A DNA stretch of 5,949 bases, taken from the NCBI GenBank assembly GCA_002733385.1, contig NVVO01000017.1, forward strand, positions 14,063 to 20,011, in the 5' to 3' direction. This DNA is from Robiginitomaculum sp. Lineage in GTDB: Bacteria > Pseudomonadota > Alphaproteobacteria > Caulobacterales > Maricaulaceae. Under the pieces are notes generated by a model. The model worked only from the letters and a program-made list of their open reading frames with translations, did not search any database and was not told the DNA's origin. Both the position numbers and the translations under genes were made by a program. Shown one piece after another: positions 1-5,949 of the stretch. Each line of letters begins with the position of its first letter. The first letter of the stretch is position 1.

Positions 1-112
1 GTCATATCTGCCCACCGGACATCGTTGCGCCCCTTGTACAAGAGGCAGGCTTCGCACTCCGATACTATGGCATCGCCCTGCGGGACGCGCCTTGCCGGTG
101 AACAGATATGAC
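1..112. repeat. Imperfect 18-base inverted repeat flanking about 76 bases
   Basis: The left arm at 1-18 reads GTCATATCTGCCCACCGG. The right arm at 95-112, read on the minus strand, gives GTCATATCTGTTCACCGG. The outer ten bases match perfectly and 16 of 18 match overall. The arm begins at base 1 of the window, so the true left boundary may lie further out. The arrangement could be the terminal repeats of a small non-autonomous mobile element, the end of a larger element, or a long-loop hairpin downstream of the amidase. No transposase or target-site duplication can be judged from this window. Confidence 0.45.
3..101 (+). CDS. 3' end of an unidentified reading frame, possibly a gene remnant
   Basis: An open frame enters from the left edge and ends at a TGA at 99-101, giving 32 visible residues. 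The peptide looks protein-like: it contains PPDIVAPLVQEAGF followed by ALRYYGI. The pattern 'x-C-P-x-x-I-V-x-P-L-x-x-x-G-F-x-x-R-Y-Y' faintly resembles the early region of DegT/DnrJ/EryC1-type PLP aminotransferases, in which an aG-f-x-x-r-y-y segment precedes the catalytic lysine domain. In that family some 250-300 residues should follow, yet all three plus-strand frames close by about position 124. If the resemblance is real, this is a truncated stump. Otherwise it may simply be the natural C-terminus of another protein. It faces the amidase tail to tail. Assignment to a family is weak inference from a short peptide. Confidence 0.33.
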   Translation, partial: HICPPDIVAPLVQEAGFALRYYGIALRDAPCR

Positions 113-146
113 CCATCAAATTGAATATGATTTAACTGGGAACGCT

Positions 147-1718
147 CTAGACGGTAGGATGGCGATCATGCCAATCGGTGGCCTTCTCATACGCATGTCC
201 GATTCGACACAGGCGAGCCTCCGACAACAGCGGTCCAAGTAATTGCATGGCGTAAGGAATGCCATTCTCTGAAAACCCGCAGGGTAACGTGAGCGCTGGT
301 GTTCCAGCGAAGTTCGCAGGAATTGTGAAATGCATCTGCACGCCTTCGAAAATTGGTTGCAGGTCGGCCGTGCTACCATACATGATATCTGGCGGCAGCG
401 GTAACGTGAAACCACCTGCCGGGCAAATTACTGTGTCGGTAGAGGCCAGTACGGACTTGAATTGTTTGTTGAACGTGTTGCGCACTTCGGTCGCTGCTGC
501 GTACTGGTCGTCAGTGATGGAAGCACCAATCTCAAGAAACTCGCGAAAGTGCGTGCCGTATTCGTCGGCGCGTGATGGGAATGTCTTTGCGTGTGCGTTG
601 AATGCCTCGCGTGAACATATTGCAAACCAAGTGTCGCCGATGGTCGCCGGATCGACCGGCATTTTCACATCGACAATAGCTGCGCCCAGATTTTCCAACA
701 CGATGAGCGCATCTTCGATTGCAGTTACCAGACCCGCGTTGAGGCCCTCGCTGGCGAAAGCCCGGTCGTATCCGATACGCATGCCGGCGACGCCGTTATT
801 TAGGTGCCCCAACATATCGGGAGCCGAATGCTTGAGCGAGGTCGGGTCGTTGATGTCGTGTCCGGCAATGGCTTCTAGAACAATCGCCGCATCAGTAACC
901 GAGCGAGTCATCGGGCCGACGTGATCCAATGTTTCGCCCAGCGGGTGAACGCCATACCGGCTGACCCTGCCATACGTTGGCTTCAGGCCAACAATGCCGT
1001 TAGCCATTGATGGAAAACGAATGGAGCCACCCGTATCTGTGCCTAGAGCCGCAAAGCAAAGTCCGGCGGCAACCGCGACGCCAGATCCACTTGATGAAGC
1101 GCCTGACCAATACGCTGGATCCCATGGATTTACCGGTACATCGAAGTCACGGTGATAGCCGGCCATGGCACCCTCGGTTAGATTGAGCTTACCAAGTAGT
1201 ATGGCGCCAGCGCTTTTGAGACGAGAGACAGCAGTCCCATCGTAGTCAGGCGTGAAGTCCTTGAAGACTGCTAGGCCACCCATCGTCCTGATACCCTTCG
1301 TATAAAAAAGGTCTTTCACAGCAATTGGTATGCCGTGCATCGGCCCGCGGTAATTACCAGATGCGATCTCCTGCTCAGCTTTTTCTGCTGCCGCCAAAGC
1401 TCGTTCCGGCGTAACGGTAGCGAAACTTTTCAGACTGCTGTCTACCGCCTCTATACGACTGAGCATTGAATGCACGAGATCGAGCGGCGAAATTTCGCGC
1501 GCTTTAATCTTTCGCGCGACATCTCCTAACGTTGCGTAATGCAACTCACCTTTCGCGATCGGACCCGAAGGCAATGCGTTATTGTCACGCGAACATGCAG
1601 GAACGACACCGCTCAACGCAGCGACACTGGCAAGCTTCAAAAACCGACGTTTCGTCAAATCGCTAAAGTGCTTTGATTGCACCGATGTCAATCTAAACCG
1701 TCGAGATTCGCGCCGCAT
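147..1718 (-). CDS. Exported amidase-signature-family hydrolase (Tat/lipoprotein-like signal)
   Basis: A complete 523-residue amidase signature (AS) family enzyme, expected to hydrolyse a carboxylic amide to acid plus ammonia or amine; the substrate is unknown. The catalytic triad is intact: Lys135 in PIAVKD, cis-Ser208 in the SGASSSGSG loop (assigned by the usual 24-residue spacing) and nucleophile Ser232 in GTDTGGSIRFP. GLKPTYGRVSRYG follows at about 245-256, as is usual in the family. Residues 22-42 form an export signal: TKRRFLK is a lysine-arginine variant of the twin-arginine motif, then a short hydrophobic stretch and VPAC with Cys42 as a possible lipidation site. This argues for a periplasmic or membrane-anchored enzyme and against GatA, the cytoplasmic tRNA amidotransferase subunit. 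The ATG start is supported by AGAGGG seven bases upstream. An alternative TTG at 1656-1658 would give a more typical signal beginning just before TKRRFLK but has no clear ribosome binding site. The family call is secure; export is likely; lipidation is tentative. Confidence 0.93.
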   Translation of the reverse strand: MRRESRRFRLTSVQSKHFSDLTKRRFLKLASVAALSGVVPACSRDNNALPSGPIAKGELHYATLGDVARKIKAREISPLDLVHSMLSRIEAVDSSLKSFATVTPERALAAAEKAEQEIASGNYRGPMHGIPIAVKDLFYTKGIRTMGGLAVFKDFTPDYDGTAVSRLKSAGAILLGKLNLTEGAMAGYHRDFDVPVNPWDPAYWSGASSSGSGVAVAAGLCFAALGTDTGGSIRFPSMANGIVGLKPTYGRVSRYGVHPLGETLDHVGPMTRSVTDAAIVLEAIAGHDINDPTSLKHSAPDMLGHLNNGVAGMRIGYDRAFASEGLNAGLVTAIEDALIVLENLGAAIVDVKMPVDPATIGDTWFAICSREAFNAHAKTFPSRADEYGTHFREFLEIGASITDDQYAAATEVRNTFNKQFKSVLASTDTVICPAGGFTLPLPPDIMYGSTADLQPIFEGVQMHFTIPANFAGTPALTLPCGFSENGIPYAMQLLGPLLSEARLCRIGHAYEKATDWHDRHPTV

Positions 1719-1725
1719 GAAATAT

Positions 1726-1731
1726 CCCTCT
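1726..1731 (-). promoter_or_regulatory. Ribosome binding site of the amidase gene
   Basis: The minus strand reads AGAGGG, seven bases before the ATG at 1716-1718. It decides the start codon in favour of this ATG over the internal TTG at 1656-1658. Confidence 0.75.
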
Positions 1732-1800
1732 GTTACTTAGCGCCCGTATCCATTGACTGTAACCAAGGTCCGCTTCGAGTCAACAAGAACCGGTTGATTG

Positions 1801-1827
1801 TGTAGCTACATATGCCGTGTAGCTACA
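1801..1827. promoter_or_regulatory. Twin palindromic operator candidate (2 x TGTAGCTACA)
   Basis: Two identical, perfect 10-base palindromes lie at 1801-1810 and 1818-1827, separated by the seven bases TATGCCG. The start-to-start distance is 17 bases, a little over one and a half helical turns. Repeated palindromes in front of a gene are typical binding sites for dimeric repressors of the TetR, GntR, MarR or ArsR kind; the sequence does not tell which, and no regulator gene is in the window. Because each unit is self-complementary, the two copies could also pair with each other as a 10-bp stem with a 7-base loop if transcribed. No T-run follows on either strand, so a terminator role is unlikely. 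Confidence 0.6.
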
Positions 1828-1837
1828 GATATTGCAA
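1807..1837 (-). promoter_or_regulatory. Candidate sigma-70-type promoter of the amidase gene
   Basis: On the minus strand a -35-like TTGCAA (1832-1837) is followed after 17 bases by CATATG (1809-1814), or after 19 bases by TATGTA (1807-1812), as a weak -10. Transcription would start near 1800, leaving a leader of roughly 80 bases. One palindrome falls in the spacer and the other overlaps the -10 and start region, the classic layout for repression by steric blocking. The hexamers match consensus only partly, so the operator placement is the main support. Confidence 0.38.
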
Positions 1838-1933
1838 TGTATTGGAAGCGCTATCGTAACGAGAAAAATTATTCTCCCAGGAATAGGACAAATTTAGTTA
1901 TGCCGTTTTATCTCACAACACAACTTTAACTAA

Positions 1934-4900
1934 TTACAGCAACGCGGTGAAATTCTCCGATTGTCTGCCCAGGAAGAATCTGGCCGAGCCGCGTTTTATG
2001 TCTGCACCTATGCCGTAAAGCGCCGGGACTAAAAACAGGGTGACGAACAGGGCGAACATCACACCAAATGCCAGGGCGACCGCGACAGGGATTAGCCATT
2101 GGGCTTGCATGGAACGTTCCATCATCAAAGGTACCAGACCAACAAATGTGGTTATGGATGTCAGCAGGATTGGCCGGAAACGACGTGTCCCGGCTTCGAC
2201 CAAAGCTTGCGCCCCGTCCATGCCTTTACCCCTGAGTTTATGCACATAATCCAGCAAGACCAAATTGTCATTGACCGCCACACCGGCCGCCGCGCTTATG
2301 CCCAAATATGACATCATAGACAATGGCATATCCAGCACCAAATGCCCGATCATGGCCCCGGTGAAGCAAAACGGTATCGCCGCCAGCAAGATCAACATCG
2401 GCTCGCCGTAAGATCTAAAGGCAATAGCAATCAGAAAATAGGCCACCCCAATGGCAATCATCAATAGAATGCTGATTTCTTGCATAAATTTCGCCTCGCC
2501 TTGGGATCGACCAATACTGCCTCTGGTCACATCGGGATGGCGGGCGTCAAATTCATCGAAAAATTCCTCCTTCAAGGTATCGCTGATTTCGTTAATGCGC
2601 TCTGGCAGAACTTCGGCGGAAACAATAATGGCCCGTTGCCGTTCCCGGCGCAAAATTTGCGACACGCCTTTATCAAAGCGCAGATCGGCCACCGCCGCCA
2701 GTGGCACTTCGCGGCCATCGCTGGTGCGAATGCGGATTTGGCCCAGAAAATCGAGGCTCTCGCGGTCGGTGCTGGGATAACGCACATACACCCTTACGTC
2801 CGAACCGTCGCGGGGCAAGCGTTGCACTTCTTCGCCGAAAAAGCCTTGGCGCACTTGACGGGCTATATCTGCCGCCGTGACACCCAAGGCTTCCGCGCCG
2901 GGTTTAAGTTCAAAGCGCACTTCATCGGCGCTGCTTTCGCTGTCATTGATGACATTGAACACGCCTTCGTAGGAGCGCAGTTTCGCCATCAGATCATCGG
3001 CGGCTGCACCCAGTGCATCCATATCTTTCGAGTTCAGCACATATTCAATGGCCGGGCCGTCATTGTTGTCTTGATAGCTGACCTCAATTTTTTCGGCGTC
3101 CGGCACCTCGCCGATCAGTGTGCGCAAGCGGTCAGCGGTCTCTTTGGCGGTTAAAGTGCGGGTTTCCGGCGGTACTAACTTTACAAGCGCCAGCACTTCA
3201 TTGTCCCGCGAGCGGGTGTACCAATTTTCAATCAGTTTACCTTCACCGTCGGTACTTTCGTTGATTTCTTCCACTAAGGCTTTTTCAGCGATCTGGATTT
3301 GCTTTAAAACCTGTAAAGTGCGCGAATAGGGCGTGCCTTGGGGTAGTTCTACCGTGATGGATATTTGATCGGATTCGCTTTCCGGCATGAATGAGGTTTT
3401 GACAATGCCATTGGTCAACAGTCCTATAGATAAGATCATAGCCCCTAAAAATCCAGCCGCCGTCAGATAACGTCTACGCAAGACGGCGATCATGACGGGT
3501 CGGTAGATATGCTCCGCCGCCCACACCAGACTGTTGGCCAGTCGGGTTTGTAATCTGGTCAACGGGTTTTTTGGATTGACCGGTTTAAGATGGGACAAAT
3601 GTGCCGGCAGGATCAACAAGCTTTCAATCAGCGAAAATGTCAGAGCAAAAATCACCACCAGGGATATGGCGCGAGTAAACTCGCGGATATCACCGGACAA
3701 AAACATCCAGGGTGCAAAGAAAATCATAGTGGTCAGCACGGCAAAAACCACGGGCTTGACCACCATATTTGCGCCGGCGACGGCGGCCTCCAGCCCCGTT
3801 TCTCCCGCCTCGGTTCGCGCATGTATGGCTTCGCCGACAATGATGGCATCATCAACGATGACCCCCAGCACCAGTAAAAATGCGAATGTGGAAATCATAT
3901 TAAACGACACCCCGTTCATGGGCAGTAAAGCCAGCCCGCCTGCGAATGCTACGGCGATGCCTACGGACACCCAAAAGGCTATGATGGGGCGCAAAAACAG
4001 AAACAACATAATGAACACCAATAAAAGCCCCATGGCAAAGTTCGAGCCTATGGTGTTGATGCGACCTTCATAAACCACAGAAGCATCGTTCCACAAAACC
4101 ATGCTGATGCCCGGCGGTAAATTATCGGCGTTCTCGGTGACATAATTGCGCACACCTTCGGCCATCGTGACAATATCCATATGAGGGCCACTCATGATCT
4201 GCACTAAGATGGTATGCTCACCGTTGACCGTGGCCATTAGATTGACTTGTTCAAATCCGTCGATCACTTCAGCAATATCGCGCACTCTTATGACCGCCCC
4301 GCCCGGTTGTTGCATGACAACAATATTTTCAAACTCCTCGCGGGTATCGGCCAGGTTTCTGGTGCGCAATTGCACATTGCCAACACCTGTACGCACCGTG
4401 CCAGACGAAGCGTTTACCGATGTGGCCCGCACCGCCCTTGCCACTTGATCTAGGGTGATGCCGTAAGACCTAAGGGCGGTCTCGGACACTTCAATGGACA
4501 CTTCTTCGCCGCGTACACCAAACAAATTGACCGCAGGTACATGGGGCAGAAGCGCGATTTCTCGGCGGATTTTCTCCGCCGTGCGTTTAAGCAAACGCTC
4601 GTCCACATCACCGGAGACGGCGACCCGCATCATTTCGTTTTGGCTATTAAACAGCCTGACAACGGCTGGCTGCGCGGCGGTCGGAAATGTGCTGATGGAA
4701 TCGACCTTGCGTTTAATGTCTTGCAAAAATGCGGATTTGTCCACACCTTGCTTGCCGATAACAATTAGCGAACCATTGCCCTCATTGGCCACTGACCACA
4801 GCCTGTCAATACCGTTAACTTGGGAAACGGCTTCTTCCAGACGCACAACGATTTGTTCCTCTATATCTTGCGGAGACGCACCAAGCCAGGTCACCGTAAC

Positions 4901-5041
4901 ACGCGCACCGGAAACCTCAATATAAGGCTCCAATTCCCGCTCGATTGTGAGGAAGCTGACAAAACCGCCGATTAAGATAATGAACATCAGCAAATTGGCG
5001 GCGACTTTATTACCGGCCCACCAGGAGATTATAGAATTCAT
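1934..5041 (-). CDS. RND-family multidrug efflux permease, inner-membrane pump subunit
   Basis: A complete 1035-residue resistance-nodulation-division transporter, the usual length for an AcrB-type (HAE) proton-driven pump. It would take up drugs or other hydrophobic compounds from the periplasm or membrane and pass them to an outer-membrane channel through the adaptor encoded just upstream. The twofold architecture is visible: TM1 at about 13-33, a first periplasmic porter loop to about 330, TM2-TM6 at about 333-480, TM7 at about 525-545, a second porter loop at about 550-850, and TM8-TM12 at about 855-1010. TM4 carries the proton-relay pair Asp397-Asp398 in GVIVDDAIIVGEAI. In TM10 the position of the AcrB lysine (SAKNAIL) is taken by VNDN with Asn924-Asp925, so the relay partner differs from AcrB. 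RFRPILLTS at about 954-962 is the usual motif before TM11. The ATG overlaps the adaptor stop in ATGA and is preceded by GGGGAG, so the two are translationally coupled. Substrate cannot be predicted. No frameshift or internal stop is present. Confidence 0.96.
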   Translation of the reverse strand: MNSIISWWAGNKVAANLLMFIILIGGFVSFLTIERELEPYIEVSGARVTVTWLGASPQDIEEQIVVRLEEAVSQVNGIDRLWSVANEGNGSLIVIGKQGVDKSAFLQDIKRKVDSISTFPTAAQPAVVRLFNSQNEMMRVAVSGDVDERLLKRTAEKIRREIALLPHVPAVNLFGVRGEEVSIEVSETALRSYGITLDQVARAVRATSVNASSGTVRTGVGNVQLRTRNLADTREEFENIVVMQQPGGAVIRVRDIAEVIDGFEQVNLMATVNGEHTILVQIMSGPHMDIVTMAEGVRNYVTENADNLPPGISMVLWNDASVVYEGRINTIGSNFAMGLLLVFIMLFLFLRPIIAFWVSVGIAVAFAGGLALLPMNGVSFNMISTFAFLLVLGVIVDDAIIVGEAIHARTEAGETGLEAAVAGANMVVKPVVFAVLTTMIFFAPWMFLSGDIREFTRAISLVVIFALTFSLIESLLILPAHLSHLKPVNPKNPLTRLQTRLANSLVWAAEHIYRPVMIAVLRRRYLTAAGFLGAMILSIGLLTNGIVKTSFMPESESDQISITVELPQGTPYSRTLQVLKQIQIAEKALVEEINESTDGEGKLIENWYTRSRDNEVLALVKLVPPETRTLTAKETADRLRTLIGEVPDAEKIEVSYQDNNDGPAIEYVLNSKDMDALGAAADDLMAKLRSYEGVFNVINDSESSADEVRFELKPGAEALGVTAADIARQVRQGFFGEEVQRLPRDGSDVRVYVRYPSTDRESLDFLGQIRIRTSDGREVPLAAVADLRFDKGVSQILRRERQRAIIVSAEVLPERINEISDTLKEEFFDEFDARHPDVTRGSIGRSQGEAKFMQEISILLMIAIGVAYFLIAIAFRSYGEPMLILLAAIPFCFTGAMIGHLVLDMPLSMMSYLGISAAAGVAVNDNLVLLDYVHKLRGKGMDGAQALVEAGTRRFRPILLTSITTFVGLVPLMMERSMQAQWLIPVAVALAFGVMFALFVTLFLVPALYGIGADIKRGSARFFLGRQSENFTALL

Positions 5042-5949
5042 GGCCCGTTCTCCCCGTCTTTTGGCTCACCGTCTTCTGACTTCTGTTCATCATCTTGAAA
5101 ATCCGCAATTTCAATCTTCATGCCTTCGGCGACCCCGCGTATGGGCGAAGTGATCACCCGCTCGCCGGCTGATAAGCCGCCGTTAATCACCACCATTTCA
5201 CGGGTCGAGGACGCGACCATGACTGTACGCAAGGACAATGTGTTGTCGGTGTTGGCAATATAAACCGTATCCGTACCGCGCAGGGCGGTGCGCGGAACCA
5301 CGATACTATTGGCTATCTCGCGCCCGGCAATTTTAACACTGACGAACAGGCCCGCCGCCAAAGGAACACCCCGGTCTGCGCCTTTGCCGTAAGGATCGTC
5401 TACTTGCACATAGCCGAACAAAACCCGTGTGGCAGGATCATAACTGGAGCTGGTACGGGTAATGCGCCCGTGCCAAGTGTGCGGCACGCCTGCCACTACT
5501 GCGCTTAAAACCGCCTCTGGCCCAGGCTGTGATTTACTGGCGACAAAGCCAATCCCTAGCCCCAGCCTTGACATATCAATATCGGTCAAAGGCAATTTAA
5601 CCTCGGCAATATCCACGGCAAAAATGCGACCTATATTTTGCCCCGGCGCAATTGTGTCCCCCATGCTGACCAGTCTTTCGCTGACCCTGCCTTCAAATGG
5701 GGCTCGTACTACGCTACGAGATTGTTGCAATGTAGCCTCACCAAGCACAGCCTTGGCGGCGGCCACACGAGCTTCGGCTTCGGCCATTTGGGGTTTGCGC
5801 AAGGTGAGCGGTGAAGCCTCGCCCTGGCCCAAGTCTTCCCAATCACGGGCGGCTATTTCAGATTCGGAGACTTCCCTTGTCAGCACGGTTTGGGCCTGGG
5901 CAACATTTGCTTGCGCCTGTGTCACCCGTAAATCATATTCAGCAGTTTC
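5038..5949 (-). CDS. Periplasmic adaptor (membrane-fusion protein) of the RND pump, 5' end missing
   Basis: The last 303 residues of an HlyD/AcrA-type adaptor, which bridges the RND pump and a TolC-like outer-membrane channel in the periplasm. The frame is open to the right edge: the eight codons before the GTG at 5923-5925 continue it with ETAEYDLR, so that GTG is internal and the true start, signal peptide and first lipoyl half are outside. In order, the visible part shows an alpha-helical hairpin (about 1-78, rich in Ala, Gln and Glu, with the turn near 38-50); the second lipoyl half (about 80-107, VRAPFEGRVSERLVSMGDTI); a beta-barrel domain (about 110-195, with SYDPATRVL and the later PLAAGLFVSVKI); and a membrane-proximal domain (about 205-285, VVPRTALRG and GLSAGERVI). 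The tail is strongly acidic and hydrophilic. Its stop overlaps the permease start by four bases, marking one operon. Family call is strong; the partner channel is not seen. Confidence 0.94.
   Translation of the reverse strand, partial: ETAEYDLRVTQAQANVAQAQTVLTREVSESEIAARDWEDLGQGEASPLTLRKPQMAEAEARVAAAKAVLGEATLQQSRSVVRAPFEGRVSERLVSMGDTIAPGQNIGRIFAVDIAEVKLPLTDIDMSRLGLGIGFVASKSQPGPEAVLSAVVAGVPHTWHGRITRTSSSYDPATRVLFGYVQVDDPYGKGADRGVPLAAGLFVSVKIAGREIANSIVVPRTALRGTDTVYIANTDNTLSLRTVMVASSTREMVVINGGLSAGERVITSPIRGVAEGMKIEIADFQDDEQKSEDGEPKDGENGP
5050..5055 (-). promoter_or_regulatory. Ribosome binding site of the RND permease, inside the adaptor gene
   Basis: The minus strand reads GGGGAG eight bases before the permease ATG at 5039-5041, within the last codons of the adaptor. 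It supports this start and suggests that the permease can be loaded independently as well as by coupling through the ATGA overlap. Confidence 0.6.

Noticed and set aside
33..42. Perfect palindrome CTTGTACAAG as an operator
   Set aside because: Single copy with no promoter beside it; several isolated 10-base palindromes are expected by chance in a window of this size.
259..924. Plus-strand open frame (221 codons) opposite the amidase
   Set aside because: Antisense to the conserved amidase coding sequence including its C-terminal domain; its translation looks low in family character and it has no independent support.
1753..1783. TTGACT/AGTCAA inverted repeat, with the minus-strand TTGACT as an alternative -35 for the amidase
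   Set aside because: No acceptable -10 lies 16-18 bases downstream on the minus strand (the nearest, TTACAG, is at 15), and six paired bases with a 19-base loop are unremarkable.
1861..1876. GAGAA/TTCTC hairpin with a short T-run on the minus strand
   Set aside because: A five-pair AT-rich stem with the T residues inside the loop and stem rather than after it; too weak to call a terminator.
1927..1936. TTAGTTA/TAACTAA inverted repeat (1894-1900 and 1927-1933) just after the pump stop codon as a terminator
   Set aside because: The stem is only seven AT-rich pairs with a 26-base loop and no T-run follows on the minus strand, so it does not qualify as an intrinsic terminator.
2480..3154. Long plus-strand open frame (224 codons) opposite the RND permease
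   Set aside because: It lies entirely inside a well-conserved pump gene on the other strand, has no recognisable domain or good ribosome binding site, and is explained as a shadow of the pump's codon usage.
5923..5925. GTG as the start codon of the adaptor protein
   Set aside because: The same frame stays open to the window edge, and the visible sequence starts in the middle of the coiled-coil hairpin with no signal peptide, so the real start is outside.

Overview
The window looks like chromosomal DNA of a Gram-negative bacterium, most likely a proteobacterium of moderate GC content. The signs are a tripartite-type RND efflux pump with its periplasmic adaptor, and an amidase with a Tat/lipoprotein-like export signal. 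Nothing in the sequence fixes genus or species. The three main genes all lie on the minus strand, so the biological reading order is from the right end to the left.

Right part (about 5949 to 1934): a two-gene efflux operon. It starts with a membrane-fusion (HlyD/AcrA-type) adaptor whose 5' end lies outside the window. A four-base ATGA overlap leads into a complete 1035-residue RND permease. The pump should span the inner membrane and the adaptor should link it to a TolC-like outer-membrane channel. No channel gene or local regulator is visible, and the operon promoter must lie beyond the right edge.

Middle (1933 to 1719): a 215-base intergenic gap. It holds two identical perfect 10-base palindromes (TGTAGCTACA), 17 bases apart start to start. 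They are placed over a candidate minus-strand promoter for the amidase, with a good ribosome binding site further down. This looks like a dual operator for an unidentified repressor. No convincing intrinsic terminator separates the pump from the amidase.

Left part (1718 to 147): a complete amidase-signature-family enzyme with an intact Ser-Ser-Lys triad, preceded by a Tat-like signal ending in a possible lipobox. It is probably a periplasmic or membrane-anchored amide hydrolase of unknown substrate.

Left edge (1 to 146): an open plus-strand reading frame enters from outside and stops at 101. Its residues look protein-like and faintly recall the N-terminal part of DegT-type aminotransferases, so it may be the stump of a broken gene. 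The same stretch is bounded by an 18-base imperfect inverted repeat (1-18 and 95-112), which could be a mobile-element end or a large hairpin. No RNA genes, CRISPR array or complete insertion sequence were seen. The window is mostly ordinary efflux and amidase genes; the palindrome pair and the left-edge structure are the parts worth a second look.
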